A DNA stretch of 48,541 nucleotides from Bacteroidota bacterium (GTDB lineage: Bacteria; Bacteroidota; Bacteroidia; Flavobacteriales_D; Crocinitomicaceae): assembly GCA_024280295.1 (NCBI GenBank), contig JAJRQK010000061.1, positions 1 through 48,541 on the forward strand, read 5' to 3'. Of this stretch, positions 19,349-28,993 are shown piece after piece (position 1 is the stretch's first letter; each line of letters starts with the position of its first letter). Position numbers and translations under genes: made by a program. Below the pieces are notes generated by a model. It made no database searches. It worked only from the letters and a program-made list of their open reading frames with translations, and was not told where the DNA came from.

Positions 19349-20086
19349 ATGAGAGCACTTTACATTAAAGAGATTCGGAGTTTTTTGAGTTCAGTGATCG
19401 GATACGTGTTTATTCTGATCTATCTCATCACCGCTGGCCTTTTCCATTGGATAATTTCAGGAGACATGCAAACCAACCTTCTAGAAGGTGCTGAATCTGA
19501 TTTGATTCCATTTTTCAACCTTTCTCCGGTCATTTTTCTTGTCCTAATTCCTGCAATTACGATGAGATCAATCGCGGAAGAACGCAGAACTGGCACAATT
19601 GAACTTCTTTTTACCCGACCAATTTCTGATTTAAAGATTCTATTGGCGAAATATTTCGCAGGAGTCACCTTACTCATTGTTGCTCTTATCCCAACGTTGA
19701 TCTATTACATTTCTATGTATCAGCTTGGGAGTCCTGTTGGAATAATTGATGGAGGAGCAACCTTCACTTCCTATTTAGGCTTGATTCTTTTGGGTTCAAC
19801 ATTTGTCGCAATTGGAATTTTTGCCTCAACACTAACAAGTAGTCAAATTGTGGCATTCATTCTAGCAATGTTTCTCTGTTGGCTCTTTTATAGTGGATTT
19901 CAACTTCTAGGATCTTTCAGTTTAATGGGGAAATTTGATTCTATCATTCAGTATTGCGGCATCACTTATCACTACGATGGAATTAAACGAGGAGTGATTG
20001 ACACCAAGAATATTATTTACTTCTTGACAATAATTACGCTCTTCATCTATGCCGCTTTGACTGTTATTAAATCTTTAAAAAGATAA
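19349..20086 (+). CDS. gldF: Gliding motility ABC transporter permease GldF
   Basis: The 245-residue inner membrane protein has about six hydrophobic helices and the ABC-2 permease signature (MRSIAEERRTGTIELLFTRP, LLAKYFAG). Gene order with gldG and dnaN is that of many Flavobacteriales. In Flavobacterium, GldF and GldG with the ATPase GldA form an ABC transporter needed for gliding; gldA is not in this window. The length matches GldF. The stop is 2 bases before gldG. Confidence 0.93.
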   Translation: MRALYIKEIRSFLSSVIGYVFILIYLITAGLFHWIISGDMQTNLLEGAESDLIPFFNLSPVIFLVLIPAITMRSIAEERRTGTIELLFTRPISDLKILLAKYFAGVTLLIVALIPTLIYYISMYQLGSPVGIIDGGATFTSYLGLILLGSTFVAIGIFASTLTSSQIVAFILAMFLCWLFYSGFQLLGSFSLMGKFDSIIQYCGITYHYDGIKRGVIDTKNIIYFLTIITLFIYAALTVIKSLKR

Positions 20087-20088
20087 TC

Positions 20089-21873
20089 ATGGCAGAAAAA
20101 AAGAAGATCGTTAAGGGGATTTACAACTGGACGTTTATGGCGATTGTAATCGTTGCCGTTGTTCTAATTAACATCGTGAGTTCTTTCGTTTACACTCGTC
20201 TTGACATGACAGAGGATCAGAGGTATTCTTTGGCACCAGGAACAATTACATTTCTTAAAAACACCGATAAATTTAAGAGTCGACTCAACATTAAAATATA
20301 TCTTGAAGGAAATCTTCCTGCTGAAATAAAGCACTTTAGAAATGCCATCGAAGATAAATTAAAAGAATTCAAATTATACGCAGGAGATCGAATTGAATAC
20401 CAATTTATAAATCCGCAAGTTGGTACCGATGAGGAAAAACGAGAACTCTTCGAAAACATTTATGCAGAAGGGAAAGGGATTCTCCCTATGGATCTACTCT
20501 ATATGAAAGAAGGGAGCCAAACTAAAATGATGCTTTGGCCAGGAGCCGTTATTGAATATGGAGGGTCGACTGTAAGTACTATACAATTCTTACCTGGATC
20601 AAAAACAGCTGAACCATATCATCTCAATGAAGTTTTCGGAATGCTTCAAAACTCCATTAATAACTTGGAATACATGCTGGTTAGTTCAATCCGGAAGTCA
20701 ACCCAAGAATATCGACCTCGCGTAGCATTTCTTCAAGGTCATGGAGAGTTAGAATTTAAAGAAACTCAACGAGTCCGAGCAATGATTTCCCCGTATTTTT
20801 CTGTCAAAGATGTTGAGTTAAATGATTCTCTCGGTTCACTCGATAATATTGATGGTCTCATAATCGCAAGACCAAAAACGAAATTCTCCGATAAAGACCT
20901 ATACATCATTGATCAATTTTTGATGGGAGGTGGTCGCTTAATGTGCTTTATTGACAAATTAGAATTACCAGAGGACACTCTTGATGCAGTTGGATCAACG
21001 CACACCACACGATACAACCTAGGTTTGGATCGAATGCTTTTCGATTATGGTTTGAAGATCAATGACAACTATATAATCGACGCAAGATGTGGCGTAAAAA
21101 TGGTTCCTTTTTCCAATCAATCTGCAATTCCGTGGTTTTTCCACGTTCTGGCAACACCAACATCTCATCCCATTACAAGAAATATCGAACCTGTTTCACT
21201 TGAATATACCGGAGAGATACAATTTGTTGGAAACGATCCGAAGATAGCTCTGACCCCAATTCTAACCTCTAGTACGAATTCATCCGCAACGGGATTGGCA
21301 CCAATGGTAAACTTGATGATGCCAAATAATTATGGCCAAAACCCAAAATTAGCACCAGATCCAACGAGTGAATTAAACAAAAAATGTGTTGCAGGACTCG
21401 CGGAAGGAATGTTTGAATCTTACTTTAAAAACAGATTAGTTGGTACATTCGCAAACAATCCTGATGCTGAATTTAAAACACAAAGCACCAAAGAAGGCAA
21501 AGTGCTCGTTATTGGTAATGGCAGATTTATAGCGAACGACTATGACTCAATGCCGAACCGACAAGGAACTGCGATGATGTACCGTCCAACGCAATTAAAC
21601 AACTTACAGTTTAACGAAGACATGCTCCGACTAAAGGTTCAACATTTTTTTGGGAACCAAGAGTTTTTTCAGAATATGACAGATTATATGCTGGGCGACA
21701 ATTCAGTTTTAGATATTCGAAGTAAGCAGATTGACATACATGAGATGGATAATGAGAAAGTGAAAGCAGATGGGTCTTTCTACAAGTTAGTAAACGTAGG
21801 ATTACCAATTGTTCTTATTCTACTACTTGGTTTTGTCATGACTTTTTTACGGAAACGAAAATACGCTCGATAA
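20089..21873 (+). CDS. gldG: Gliding motility-associated ABC transporter substrate-binding protein GldG
   Basis: The 594-residue protein has a transmembrane helix at about 14-36 (FMAIVIVAVVLINIVSSFVY), a large periplasmic ABC-auxiliary domain (RYSLAPGTITFLKN, VAFLQGHGELEF, NIDGLIIARPK, IDQFLMGGGRLMCFID) and a C-terminal helix near 570-588 followed by RKRKYAR. It is the partner of GldF. Only 2 bases separate it from gldF and about 12 from the next gene, which makes one operon. Confidence 0.93.
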   Translation: MAEKKKIVKGIYNWTFMAIVIVAVVLINIVSSFVYTRLDMTEDQRYSLAPGTITFLKNTDKFKSRLNIKIYLEGNLPAEIKHFRNAIEDKLKEFKLYAGDRIEYQFINPQVGTDEEKRELFENIYAEGKGILPMDLLYMKEGSQTKMMLWPGAVIEYGGSTVSTIQFLPGSKTAEPYHLNEVFGMLQNSINNLEYMLVSSIRKSTQEYRPRVAFLQGHGELEFKETQRVRAMISPYFSVKDVELNDSLGSLDNIDGLIIARPKTKFSDKDLYIIDQFLMGGGRLMCFIDKLELPEDTLDAVGSTHTTRYNLGLDRMLFDYGLKINDNYIIDARCGVKMVPFSNQSAIPWFFHVLATPTSHPITRNIEPVSLEYTGEIQFVGNDPKIALTPILTSSTNSSATGLAPMVNLMMPNNYGQNPKLAPDPTSELNKKCVAGLAEGMFESYFKNRLVGTFANNPDAEFKTQSTKEGKVLVIGNGRFIANDYDSMPNRQGTAMMYRPTQLNNLQFNEDMLRLKVQHFFGNQEFFQNMTDYMLGDNSVLDIRSKQIDIHEMDNEKVKADGSFYKLVNVGLPIVLILLLGFVMTFLRKRKYAR

Positions 21874-21885
21874 CACATATTGAAT

Positions 21886-22935
21886 ATGAAAAAAATACTA
21901 ATTCTTCTACTTGCTATCGGTGCCTTAATTGGACTTAGCATTTATATATCGACATTATTTGAAAATGAAGGGCAATCTGACACAGAATTAATCGAGTTCG
22001 CAATAAAAGATATTTCAACAGTTGATAAAGTAATCATAACAGACAAATATGCTCGAACATTTGAAATTCGAAAGAACGGAAAAATTTGGACAGACAAGGA
22101 TGGAGGATGCATCACACAAGAAAATGCAGGTTTTGTATTGGATGCATTAAAGGATATCGAGTTTAAAGGTTACTTACCAGATAGTTCACATGCTAACTAC
22201 ACAAGGCTAATGACCGCACAGCATATAAAAATTGAAATATTTCAAAAGGGAGAATGGACGAAAACTTGGTACATAGGTCCTCCATCACCAGATCATTACG
22301 GTCAAATAATGCTTCTTGATTCGAAAGAATTTGGTCAGAGCGACATCCCAGTTCTTATGAAAATCAAAGGAATGAATGGAATAATTGAACCACGTTTTTT
22401 TGCTGATAAACGAGAATGGGCATGTACAAATGTTTTTTCTCTTTCAACGGAAGAAATTAGTTCGGTTGATGTAAAATTCAACGATGAGCCAGAACGAAGT
22501 TTCAAAATCACAAAAAACGGTTCAGATCTTAAGGTTTACCAACAAGGCAAGCGGTTGTTAGAAGCAAGGCCTGATATGATGTTCCGTTATTTAAACAACT
22601 ACAAAAAAATTCATTACAATTTACAGAATTTTGAGTTAACAAATGCTCAAGTTGACAGCGTAAAACGTACTACTCCATTCGTTGTACTTAGCTTGAAAGA
22701 AACAAATGGAAAAACATCCAAACTTCGATGTTTTAGAATTAGTGACTTGGCGTCAACCGAAACAGATTTTGGAGAAATAGAAGATACCAATCGAGATAAA
22801 TTTTGGTGCGAATTACCTGACGGAATGTTAGTAAAATGTCAATATTTTGTTTTCAACCCTATCCTTCTTGGACATATCTATTTCCCTATGGATGTCAGTA
22901 TGCTCGATACTGAGGACGGCATTATCGAAAGGTAA
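21886..22935 (+). CDS. DUF4340-like periplasmic/inner-membrane protein
   Basis: I chose the ATG at 21886 (MKKILILLLAIGALIGLSIYI); a TTG 6 bases earlier is unlikely. The 349-residue product has one N-terminal membrane anchor and a beta-rich body (EFAIKDISTVDKVIITDK, ARTFEIRKNGKIWTDKDGG, NVFSLSTEEISSVDVKF), which resembles DUF4340 proteins that follow gldG-like ABC components. It is placed between gldG and dnaN. It probably works with the GldFG complex; that is an inference from gene order only. Confidence 0.8.
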   Translation: MKKILILLLAIGALIGLSIYISTLFENEGQSDTELIEFAIKDISTVDKVIITDKYARTFEIRKNGKIWTDKDGGCITQENAGFVLDALKDIEFKGYLPDSSHANYTRLMTAQHIKIEIFQKGEWTKTWYIGPPSPDHYGQIMLLDSKEFGQSDIPVLMKIKGMNGIIEPRFFADKREWACTNVFSLSTEEISSVDVKFNDEPERSFKITKNGSDLKVYQQGKRLLEARPDMMFRYLNNYKKIHYNLQNFELTNAQVDSVKRTTPFVVLSLKETNGKTSKLRCFRISDLASTETDFGEIEDTNRDKFWCELPDGMLVKCQYFVFNPILLGHIYFPMDVSMLDTEDGIIER

Positions 22936-23002
22936 TCACTCTCTTGTTGATAACTCCGTAAAAAAACGAAAGTTCAGATGCTATTCTTTGAAGCGAAATT
23001 GA

Positions 23003-23010
23003 TAATTTTG
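23003..23010 (+). promoter_or_regulatory. Candidate -7 box for dnaN
   Basis: TAATTTTG fits TAnnTTTG, 23 bases before the dnaN ATG. It suggests dnaN has its own promoter in addition to read-through from the gld genes. Confidence 0.45.
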
Positions 23011-23032
23011 AGTTCGTTATAAATAGTACACA

Positions 23033-24148
23033 ATGAACTTTGTAATATCTAGTGCAACACTTTTAAAGTACCTCCAAGGAATTTCGGGAGTACTAAGTAC
23101 AAGTAACACTCTTCCAATTCTTGATAATTTCTTATTCGAAATTTCAGATCAGCAGTTAACAGTCTCTGCATCTGACCTAGAAACTACCATGCGTACATCT
23201 TTAGAGATTGAAGCGACAGAAGAAGGTAAGATTGCAATTCCTGCAAAATTATTGCTTGATGTGTTGAAAAATCTTCCAGATCAGCCATGCACTTTTTTAA
23301 TTGACAGCGAAACATTCTCGATTGAAATAGCTTACGATAACGGAAAATCGAAAATGGTTGGCTTTAGTGGGGATGATTTTCCTCGGGTTCCAACACTTGA
23401 CAATTCAAGTTCAATTCGTATTTCTGGAAGTATCTTAGCTAATGCGATTAATAAAACACTTTTCGCAACAGGAGTTGATGATCTTCGGCCAGTAATGAGT
23501 GGTGTTTTTTGCCAGTTTTCACCTGAGAGCATCACATTTGTCGCAACAGATGCGCATAAATTAGTACGTTATACTCGAACAGATTCTCAAGCAGATGGAA
23601 GTTCATCGTTTATCCTTCCTAAAAAACCATTAAACCTTTTGAAAGGAAATTTAAAGGGTGACGAAGAAGTTCAATTGGAATACAACGATTCGAATGCTGT
23701 TTTCACATTCAATGATATAGTTCTTGTATGCAGGTTGATTGATGGTAAATATCCAAACTACGAAGCGGTGATTCCGAAGGAAAATCCAAACGTATTGACT
23801 ATTGATCGATTACAATTCTTGAGTTCAATAAAACGAGTATCTATTTTCTCTAACAAAACAACACATCAAATCAAATTGAAATTGGCAGGATCGGAGCTCT
23901 CTCTCTCTGCTGAAGATATTGATTTTGCAAATGAGGCTAATGAGCGATTGACTTGTAATTACGCAGGTGAAGATATGGAAATTGGATTTAACTCACGTTT
24001 TTTAATGGAGATGCTCAATAACATCGAATCGATGGAAGTTCGGTTAGAGATGAGTGAATCTAGTCGTGCTGGATTATTAATTCCTGCTGATGTGGCAGAA
24101 AATGAAGATATTTTAATGCTAGTAATGCCAGTGATGCTTAATCGCTAA
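23033..24148 (+). CDS. dnaN: DNA polymerase III beta sliding clamp
   Basis: The 371-residue protein has the three clamp domains, about 1-120, 125-245 and 250-371. Recognisable segments are LPILDNFLFEI, LETTMRTSLEIE, RPVMSGVFCQF, FVATDAHKLVRYT, KYPNYEAVIPKE and a C-terminal VMPVMLNR close to the family's [VI]MP[VM][RK] ending. It encircles DNA and tethers the replicative polymerase. A strong intrinsic terminator follows. Confidence 0.97.
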   Translation: MNFVISSATLLKYLQGISGVLSTSNTLPILDNFLFEISDQQLTVSASDLETTMRTSLEIEATEEGKIAIPAKLLLDVLKNLPDQPCTFLIDSETFSIEIAYDNGKSKMVGFSGDDFPRVPTLDNSSSIRISGSILANAINKTLFATGVDDLRPVMSGVFCQFSPESITFVATDAHKLVRYTRTDSQADGSSSFILPKKPLNLLKGNLKGDEEVQLEYNDSNAVFTFNDIVLVCRLIDGKYPNYEAVIPKENPNVLTIDRLQFLSSIKRVSIFSNKTTHQIKLKLAGSELSLSAEDIDFANEANERLTCNYAGEDMEIGFNSRFLMEMLNNIESMEVRLEMSESSRAGLLIPADVAENEDILMLVMPVMLNR

Positions 24149-24173
24149 AAGCAACTTTACAGATTATTACTAG

Positions 24174-24206
24174 ACAGTCCATCTAACCATGGGCTGTTTT
24201 TTTTTG
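24174..24206 (+). terminator. Intrinsic terminator after dnaN
   Basis: ACAGTCCAT and ATGGGCTGT pair over 9 positions (one G-T wobble) around CTAACC, followed by a T-run. It lies 26 bases after the dnaN stop. Confidence 0.9.
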
Positions 24207-24354
24207 CTAACCAATTAGGAGAATAGAGACTACTAGAATCACGCTTTCCAATACATTTGGATGAAATTGCAGTAAGATTTGCGTTAGAGATTGCAGCGGC
24301 ATTTTTTTTTGTCAAAAAAATACAACGGAAAGCTCGATCAACGGCCAAGAAAAC

Positions 24355-26811
24355 CTATTTATGCTTCCGTTTGAAATAGAGTGCATCAACATACAAAAGT
24401 AATTTCAGGGAGATGCTATTTGTTTGAGGCTGATCAAAAAGCGTATCAAATGAACTTAAATAACCTGAAACGACATCATTCTGAGAATTAAAAATATTGT
24501 TCTTGTAGACTATTCTAAGCTCACTTCCAGGTGTAAAAACCCAACGATAATTAACATCCAGCGTAAATGCGTTGTAATTGGTGTTATGTAGTGACTCACC
24601 GTTTTCATTTAATGGTAAGTAAGACGATGAAATTTGCTCCCCCTCATCCAGGAGCTCTTTAAAATACTTATAATCAACTTGTTGCCAATAATGCCTTAAG
24701 CGAAGATCGATTCCCATTCTTTTCGTAAAAACATACTCAAGCTGCACCGAGTTTTCAGTAATCCTACGATCACGGTATCCAAGTATGATTGTATTTGAGT
24801 AATTTTCATCTATTGGACGGACATAGCCAAAGTCGTGAATAATAAACTCCCAATTTGATCGAAGTACTAAAAACATATTATCAGAAATACGCATTCTAGG
24901 ACTTAGATTAATAAAAGTTGCCTTCATTGCACTTCCCGCAAACTGCTTAATACCTGAACGTACATCAAGTGCGAATCTTTTACTGTAATCCGATGAAACG
25001 AAACCTGAAATCCTGGCACTAGGACCAAAGACAACTTCTTTACCAAATTCACGAGATTCAAAATAATTGACCTCATTAAACGGGCGTATAGCTCCATTAA
25101 TTCCAATCGTGATGAATCGCTTTAATGTCCCCCTAGCACTATAATCAATTCCACTATTTGTATATACCTGAGGCTTATAGAGAGAAACATAATGAACACC
25201 CATATCTGCCCATTTTCGAATAAATCTTTTACCCGGAGTGAAATCTCTCCAATTCAATCGCGCACCAACAAAACGTTCGTTATTATTATACAAAAAACCT
25301 AAATCATTTGGATCATAAGTATCACTTTCTTCAAAATAATCAAAAGCATACCCCCAAGTTCCGTAGACTTTTTCTAGGTTAAATGCTGCACTATGCCCAT
25401 ACACGGGAGTTCCGTTTTCAAAAATTGACGAAATATTTATCCCTGATCTCAGGTTATGCTTTCCATCTTTAGAATAGAGTGAGGTTTGAAAGACAGACAC
25501 ATTTGCATCTCTACTCTCCCCTACCCTCATAACATTCGTATTTACAAAAGAAATACTACTGTTATTTTGAAGATTTTGTGACAAAACGAAGACATTATAG
25601 TTCGTCAAAGGATGTGTATTCACAATTCTCTCTACTCCATTTGAATCTGCAATAATTGCTTCTAACTCACCCTCAATTGCGTTAAAAACACCTATTCCTA
25701 ATCCTTTCTTAGTCCTACCAGAAATTTTCGTTCCATTTAATAATGCTGCTAGATCAGGGTTGCTAATTACTTCCTCTCCAGTTGAGGCATCAAGCGATGA
25801 TGTAGCAGCCGAATAATTATAAGGTTGCGCGCCAATTCTTCGAGAGCAGAATACATTTCCGATGCTGAAAAGATCTGTTCCTTCAAGGAAAAATGGACGA
25901 TTCTCATCAAAACGGACTTCAAATGGACCAAGGTTAAGTACTTGTTTATCAGAAGTTGTCTGTCCAAAATCCGGAATAAGAGTCATATCCAATGTAAATG
26001 CGTCATTCAATCCATACTTCAAATCAAGTCCCCCTGTTAGTCGTTGTCTCCAAACTTGTTCCCCCAATGAGTAATCGTATGAGTTCTCAAGATAAGCCGT
26101 TGAATAAGGGGTAAATGATAATCGTATAGGTGACTTTACATTATTAATCCCGCTCAATGTTCCAGACTGAGTGATTTCACCAAAAACCTGAGGATCTACA
26201 GGATTCCAATAGGATTTTTCCCTATCCCGTCTTACTTCCCGAACCAAATTAATGTTCCATTCTTGTACTGATTTATTAGGGAATCTTAAAGCTGAAAATG
26301 GCAGTTTCATTTCGAACGACCAACCATAAGACTGCTTTTTTACTGCACTTTTCCATACAGCATTCCATGAGAAATCTGAACCATCTGTAAAGAGTAAGCC
26401 GTCAATTTCAACACCTGCAGCTGTAACAATGAATGCAAAAGAGCTTGTGTTTGCAGCATAAGGATCTAAAGTAATTCCAAAGCGATCAGCATTTCCTGGA
26501 TCATCTCGTTGAGACAAACTATAACTAACCGAATCAGGAGATGGATCATAAAGTTCACCAGCAACATAGAATGCGTTGTCGTCGTAGCACATTTTCACTT
26601 TTGAAATGTACCGTGATTTTTTACCAAATTGAGGGTAAGTAGTTGTGAAATTCGTGGCGATTACTGCTTTAGACCAAGCATTCTCATTCATTTCACCATC
26701 AATGATTACCTCAGAAGAAATACGTTCAATACTATAATTTACTTGCGACAATCCAAGGATTGGAAGCATCAAAATCACTAAGTAGGTTACCCAATATAGG
26801 TTTAATCGCAT
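24355..26811 (-). CDS. DUF5916 outer-membrane protein with CBM9-like N-terminal domain
   Basis: The 818-residue protein has a signal peptide (MRLNLYWVTYLVILMLPILGLSQ). A carbohydrate-binding-family-9-like domain follows at about 30-190 (VIIDGEMNENAWSKA, VKMCYDDNAFYVAGELYDP, SFEMKLPFSALRFP). The rest is the DUF5916 barrel-like region (LTGGLDLKYGLNDAFTLDMT, LIPDFGQTTSDKQVLNLGPF, FDENRPFFLEGTDLF). Such proteins are common in Bacteroidota and predicted to sit in the outer membrane; the substrate is unknown. The last strand ends YVDALYFKRKHK. It is not in an obvious polysaccharide locus. Confidence 0.9.
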   Translation of the reverse strand: MRLNLYWVTYLVILMLPILGLSQVNYSIERISSEVIIDGEMNENAWSKAVIATNFTTTYPQFGKKSRYISKVKMCYDDNAFYVAGELYDPSPDSVSYSLSQRDDPGNADRFGITLDPYAANTSSFAFIVTAAGVEIDGLLFTDGSDFSWNAVWKSAVKKQSYGWSFEMKLPFSALRFPNKSVQEWNINLVREVRRDREKSYWNPVDPQVFGEITQSGTLSGINNVKSPIRLSFTPYSTAYLENSYDYSLGEQVWRQRLTGGLDLKYGLNDAFTLDMTLIPDFGQTTSDKQVLNLGPFEVRFDENRPFFLEGTDLFSIGNVFCSRRIGAQPYNYSAATSSLDASTGEEVISNPDLAALLNGTKISGRTKKGLGIGVFNAIEGELEAIIADSNGVERIVNTHPLTNYNVFVLSQNLQNNSSISFVNTNVMRVGESRDANVSVFQTSLYSKDGKHNLRSGINISSIFENGTPVYGHSAAFNLEKVYGTWGYAFDYFEESDTYDPNDLGFLYNNNERFVGARLNWRDFTPGKRFIRKWADMGVHYVSLYKPQVYTNSGIDYSARGTLKRFITIGINGAIRPFNEVNYFESREFGKEVVFGPSARISGFVSSDYSKRFALDVRSGIKQFAGSAMKATFINLSPRMRISDNMFLVLRSNWEFIIHDFGYVRPIDENYSNTIILGYRDRRITENSVQLEYVFTKRMGIDLRLRHYWQQVDYKYFKELLDEGEQISSSYLPLNENGESLHNTNYNAFTLDVNYRWVFTPGSELRIVYKNNIFNSQNDVVSGYLSSFDTLFDQPQTNSISLKLLLYVDALYFKRKHK

Positions 26812-26916
26812 TTATTTAATCATCATTTCGTTTGATAAAATTACGGTTTTCAATTGCAAGTTTCATTTAATTGTTGAACTCCTTCAAACACACATAATAG
26901 TATTATCGTTAATACA

Positions 26917-28884
26917 TCATTCATTCAGAGGAATACGATAGCATCCGTTTTTCAAATTATAAAGGGTCTTCTTGTTCTGTATATATGGCATGTCAATAAT
27001 TTCACTATAATCGAATGGCACACTTCTCGTGCTTGTCCTCAAGAAGAAATTTCTCCCACTACTCGTTAATGAAATCTTATAACCATGTTCAAATTTGACG
27101 ATGTTAAGACTCCCAGCTTTCAATTTGATGTTAGTTTCCCCTCTACCTAGTCGAACATATTTCAACTTACCTGGATTTACTTTAGCGTAAGCCTCAACTA
27201 AAAAATCCAGATCATCTGTCAAGCCATTACTTGCGTTGTGAAGACAAAGAATCTCATCACCTTGCTTAACTGTCATCAGTAATTGATTGGAATTATAGAT
27301 AACGAACTCAGCTTTACTCATATTTTGATATCTGATCACTTGAATGGCGACCAATAAACCAAGAGCAATTATAAATGATCCACGCAGAAAAATTTTCCTA
27401 GATTTCACAACAACACTAATGAATAATAATAAATATGCTATTAGAACAAAATACCAAGGCAATGTGAAGCCATAAGCAACAGAGCCATCCAACTTCTCGA
27501 TCCACTCAACGAAGAAAATCATAGCAGTTAGAGCAAAACTAAGCAGACCTGCCATAAATTTACCAATAAAACTAATCCAGCTAGTGGAAAAGAGGATTAA
27601 CCCAAGACTAAGGACAAGTCCAGCGAAAACCATCATACCAACATTTGTGAGCAAGAAATAATTTGGGAATTGATGAAAATAATAGAGCGTAACTGGAAGT
27701 GTGAATAGTTGAGCAGCAATTCCAACAGACGTTCCTTGCCAAATTTTCTTCACCCATTTATTCCTAATATAGAACGCCGATTCAATTGGTCGGTAAAGAC
27801 TTAAAATTCCGATCATTGCAAGATAAGAAAGTTGAAACCCGATGTCATACAGCAACAGTGGATTGTAAAACAGCATCAAGCAAGCAGAAAAGAGAAGGAT
27901 ATTAATTTCATTCCCCCCCTTACTGTAGATTCTCCCAATTGCAAGTAGGGTGAACATAATTGTTGCTCGAACAACGGAAGGAGAAAATCCAACAACTGCC
28001 GCATATACCCACAAAATAATTAGGGCAATAACGACTGCCATATTCTTCTTAATCAACTTAGGAATTCGTCCAAACAAGAAGAGCAAGAGTTCAAGAATGA
28101 TCCCAACATGCAAACCCGAAACTGCCAAAACATGCATTGCCCCGGCAGAACTGAAGCTTTGTTTAAGTTCCGGTCGCAAAAGGGACTTATCTCCTAAAAT
28201 CAAGGCTTTTGCAACAGCCAAGTTTGATTCGTCGAGATTACTTCCTAAGATATCATCAAGTTTTGAACTCACAATATCACGCAGGTTGTCAAAAAAATAT
28301 GAATTGCTATAACCTATATGCAAATACTGATTTTCATCCATGAATGCAATGCTATAGATATTCTTACTGTTCCAATAGTGACGACTATCAAACTCTCCTG
28401 GATTCCCCTTGTTCGTAATCAATTTGAAAGAACCACGCATAATGATTTGATCATTCTTTCGAAGAGAGGGTGAATTTGTATAAACAAGCACTTTTTCACG
28501 ATGTGACACATAAGAATCCTCACCAACAATAGCAATTGATTCACACACTAAACGCTGCCATAGAGACTCAGAGTCATTTACCTCTAACACATTCAATAAC
28601 ATCGTTGAATTAGCATACTCGTTTTGATCACCGTTTCCAATAGCACGATCATCGAATCGAGCGAAATCTACAGTAATAGCACCAAGGTAGAAGAAACCCA
28701 AAACAGCAATAAATGGAAGCAAATAATCAATTGATTTTCGGAGAATAACCCGAATAACTATCGCAAGACATACAGCCATCAACAACCAAGTCAATCCATT
28801 CTCTACTTCGAAAACATCTCCTAGAAGAATTCCCAAGGCCAATAGTGGAGTGATATAAACGAATGGTTTTGCGTAAAAATTCAT
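26917..28884 (-). CDS. comEC: ComEC/Rec2-family DNA uptake channel protein
   Basis: The 655-residue membrane protein has two or three N-terminal helices, a DUF4131-like periplasmic part (about 60-200: KVLVYTNSPSLRKNDQIIMRG, NPGEFDSRHYW) and the competence domain. The competence domain shows GAMHVLAVSGLHVGIILELL, VVGFSPSVVRATIMF and YDIGFQLSYLAMIG. ComEC moves single-stranded DNA across the inner membrane in natural transformation. The C-terminal metallo-beta-lactamase domain of Bacillus ComEC is not present; the last 150 residues are a different, beta-rich tail. That is common in this phylum. Confidence 0.92.
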   Translation of the reverse strand: MNFYAKPFVYITPLLALGILLGDVFEVENGLTWLLMAVCLAIVIRVILRKSIDYLLPFIAVLGFFYLGAITVDFARFDDRAIGNGDQNEYANSTMLLNVLEVNDSESLWQRLVCESIAIVGEDSYVSHREKVLVYTNSPSLRKNDQIIMRGSFKLITNKGNPGEFDSRHYWNSKNIYSIAFMDENQYLHIGYSNSYFFDNLRDIVSSKLDDILGSNLDESNLAVAKALILGDKSLLRPELKQSFSSAGAMHVLAVSGLHVGIILELLLFLFGRIPKLIKKNMAVVIALIILWVYAAVVGFSPSVVRATIMFTLLAIGRIYSKGGNEINILLFSACLMLFYNPLLLYDIGFQLSYLAMIGILSLYRPIESAFYIRNKWVKKIWQGTSVGIAAQLFTLPVTLYYFHQFPNYFLLTNVGMMVFAGLVLSLGLILFSTSWISFIGKFMAGLLSFALTAMIFFVEWIEKLDGSVAYGFTLPWYFVLIAYLLLFISVVVKSRKIFLRGSFIIALGLLVAIQVIRYQNMSKAEFVIYNSNQLLMTVKQGDEILCLHNASNGLTDDLDFLVEAYAKVNPGKLKYVRLGRGETNIKLKAGSLNIVKFEHGYKISLTSSGRNFFLRTSTRSVPFDYSEIIDMPYIQNKKTLYNLKNGCYRIPLNE

Positions 28885-28963
28885 AATCAGTGACTAAAGC
28901 TACATAAATCTGTTCGGTTAATGAATTACTTTCCATTTTACCCCCTCAGATGGGTTGTATTCT

Positions 28964-28971
28964 TATCTTTG
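28964..28971 (+). promoter_or_regulatory. Candidate -7 box for the thrS operon
   Basis: TATCTTTG is a full TAnnTTTG match, 23 bases before the chosen thrS ATG at 28994. It argues that the upstream ATG at 28955 is not the start, since that would lie ahead of the promoter. Confidence 0.5.
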
Positions 28972-28993
28972 CCAATTAAACTTTAGGCAAAAA

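Noticed and set aside
24157-24348. 63-codon minus-strand frame between dnaN and the DUF5916 gene
   Set aside because: It overlaps the dnaN terminator hairpin, has no recognisable family, and its composition looks like chance.
28955-28993. Earlier ATG for thrS (13 extra residues)
   Set aside because: A -7 box lies within it, and the TGS domain begins directly at 28994.
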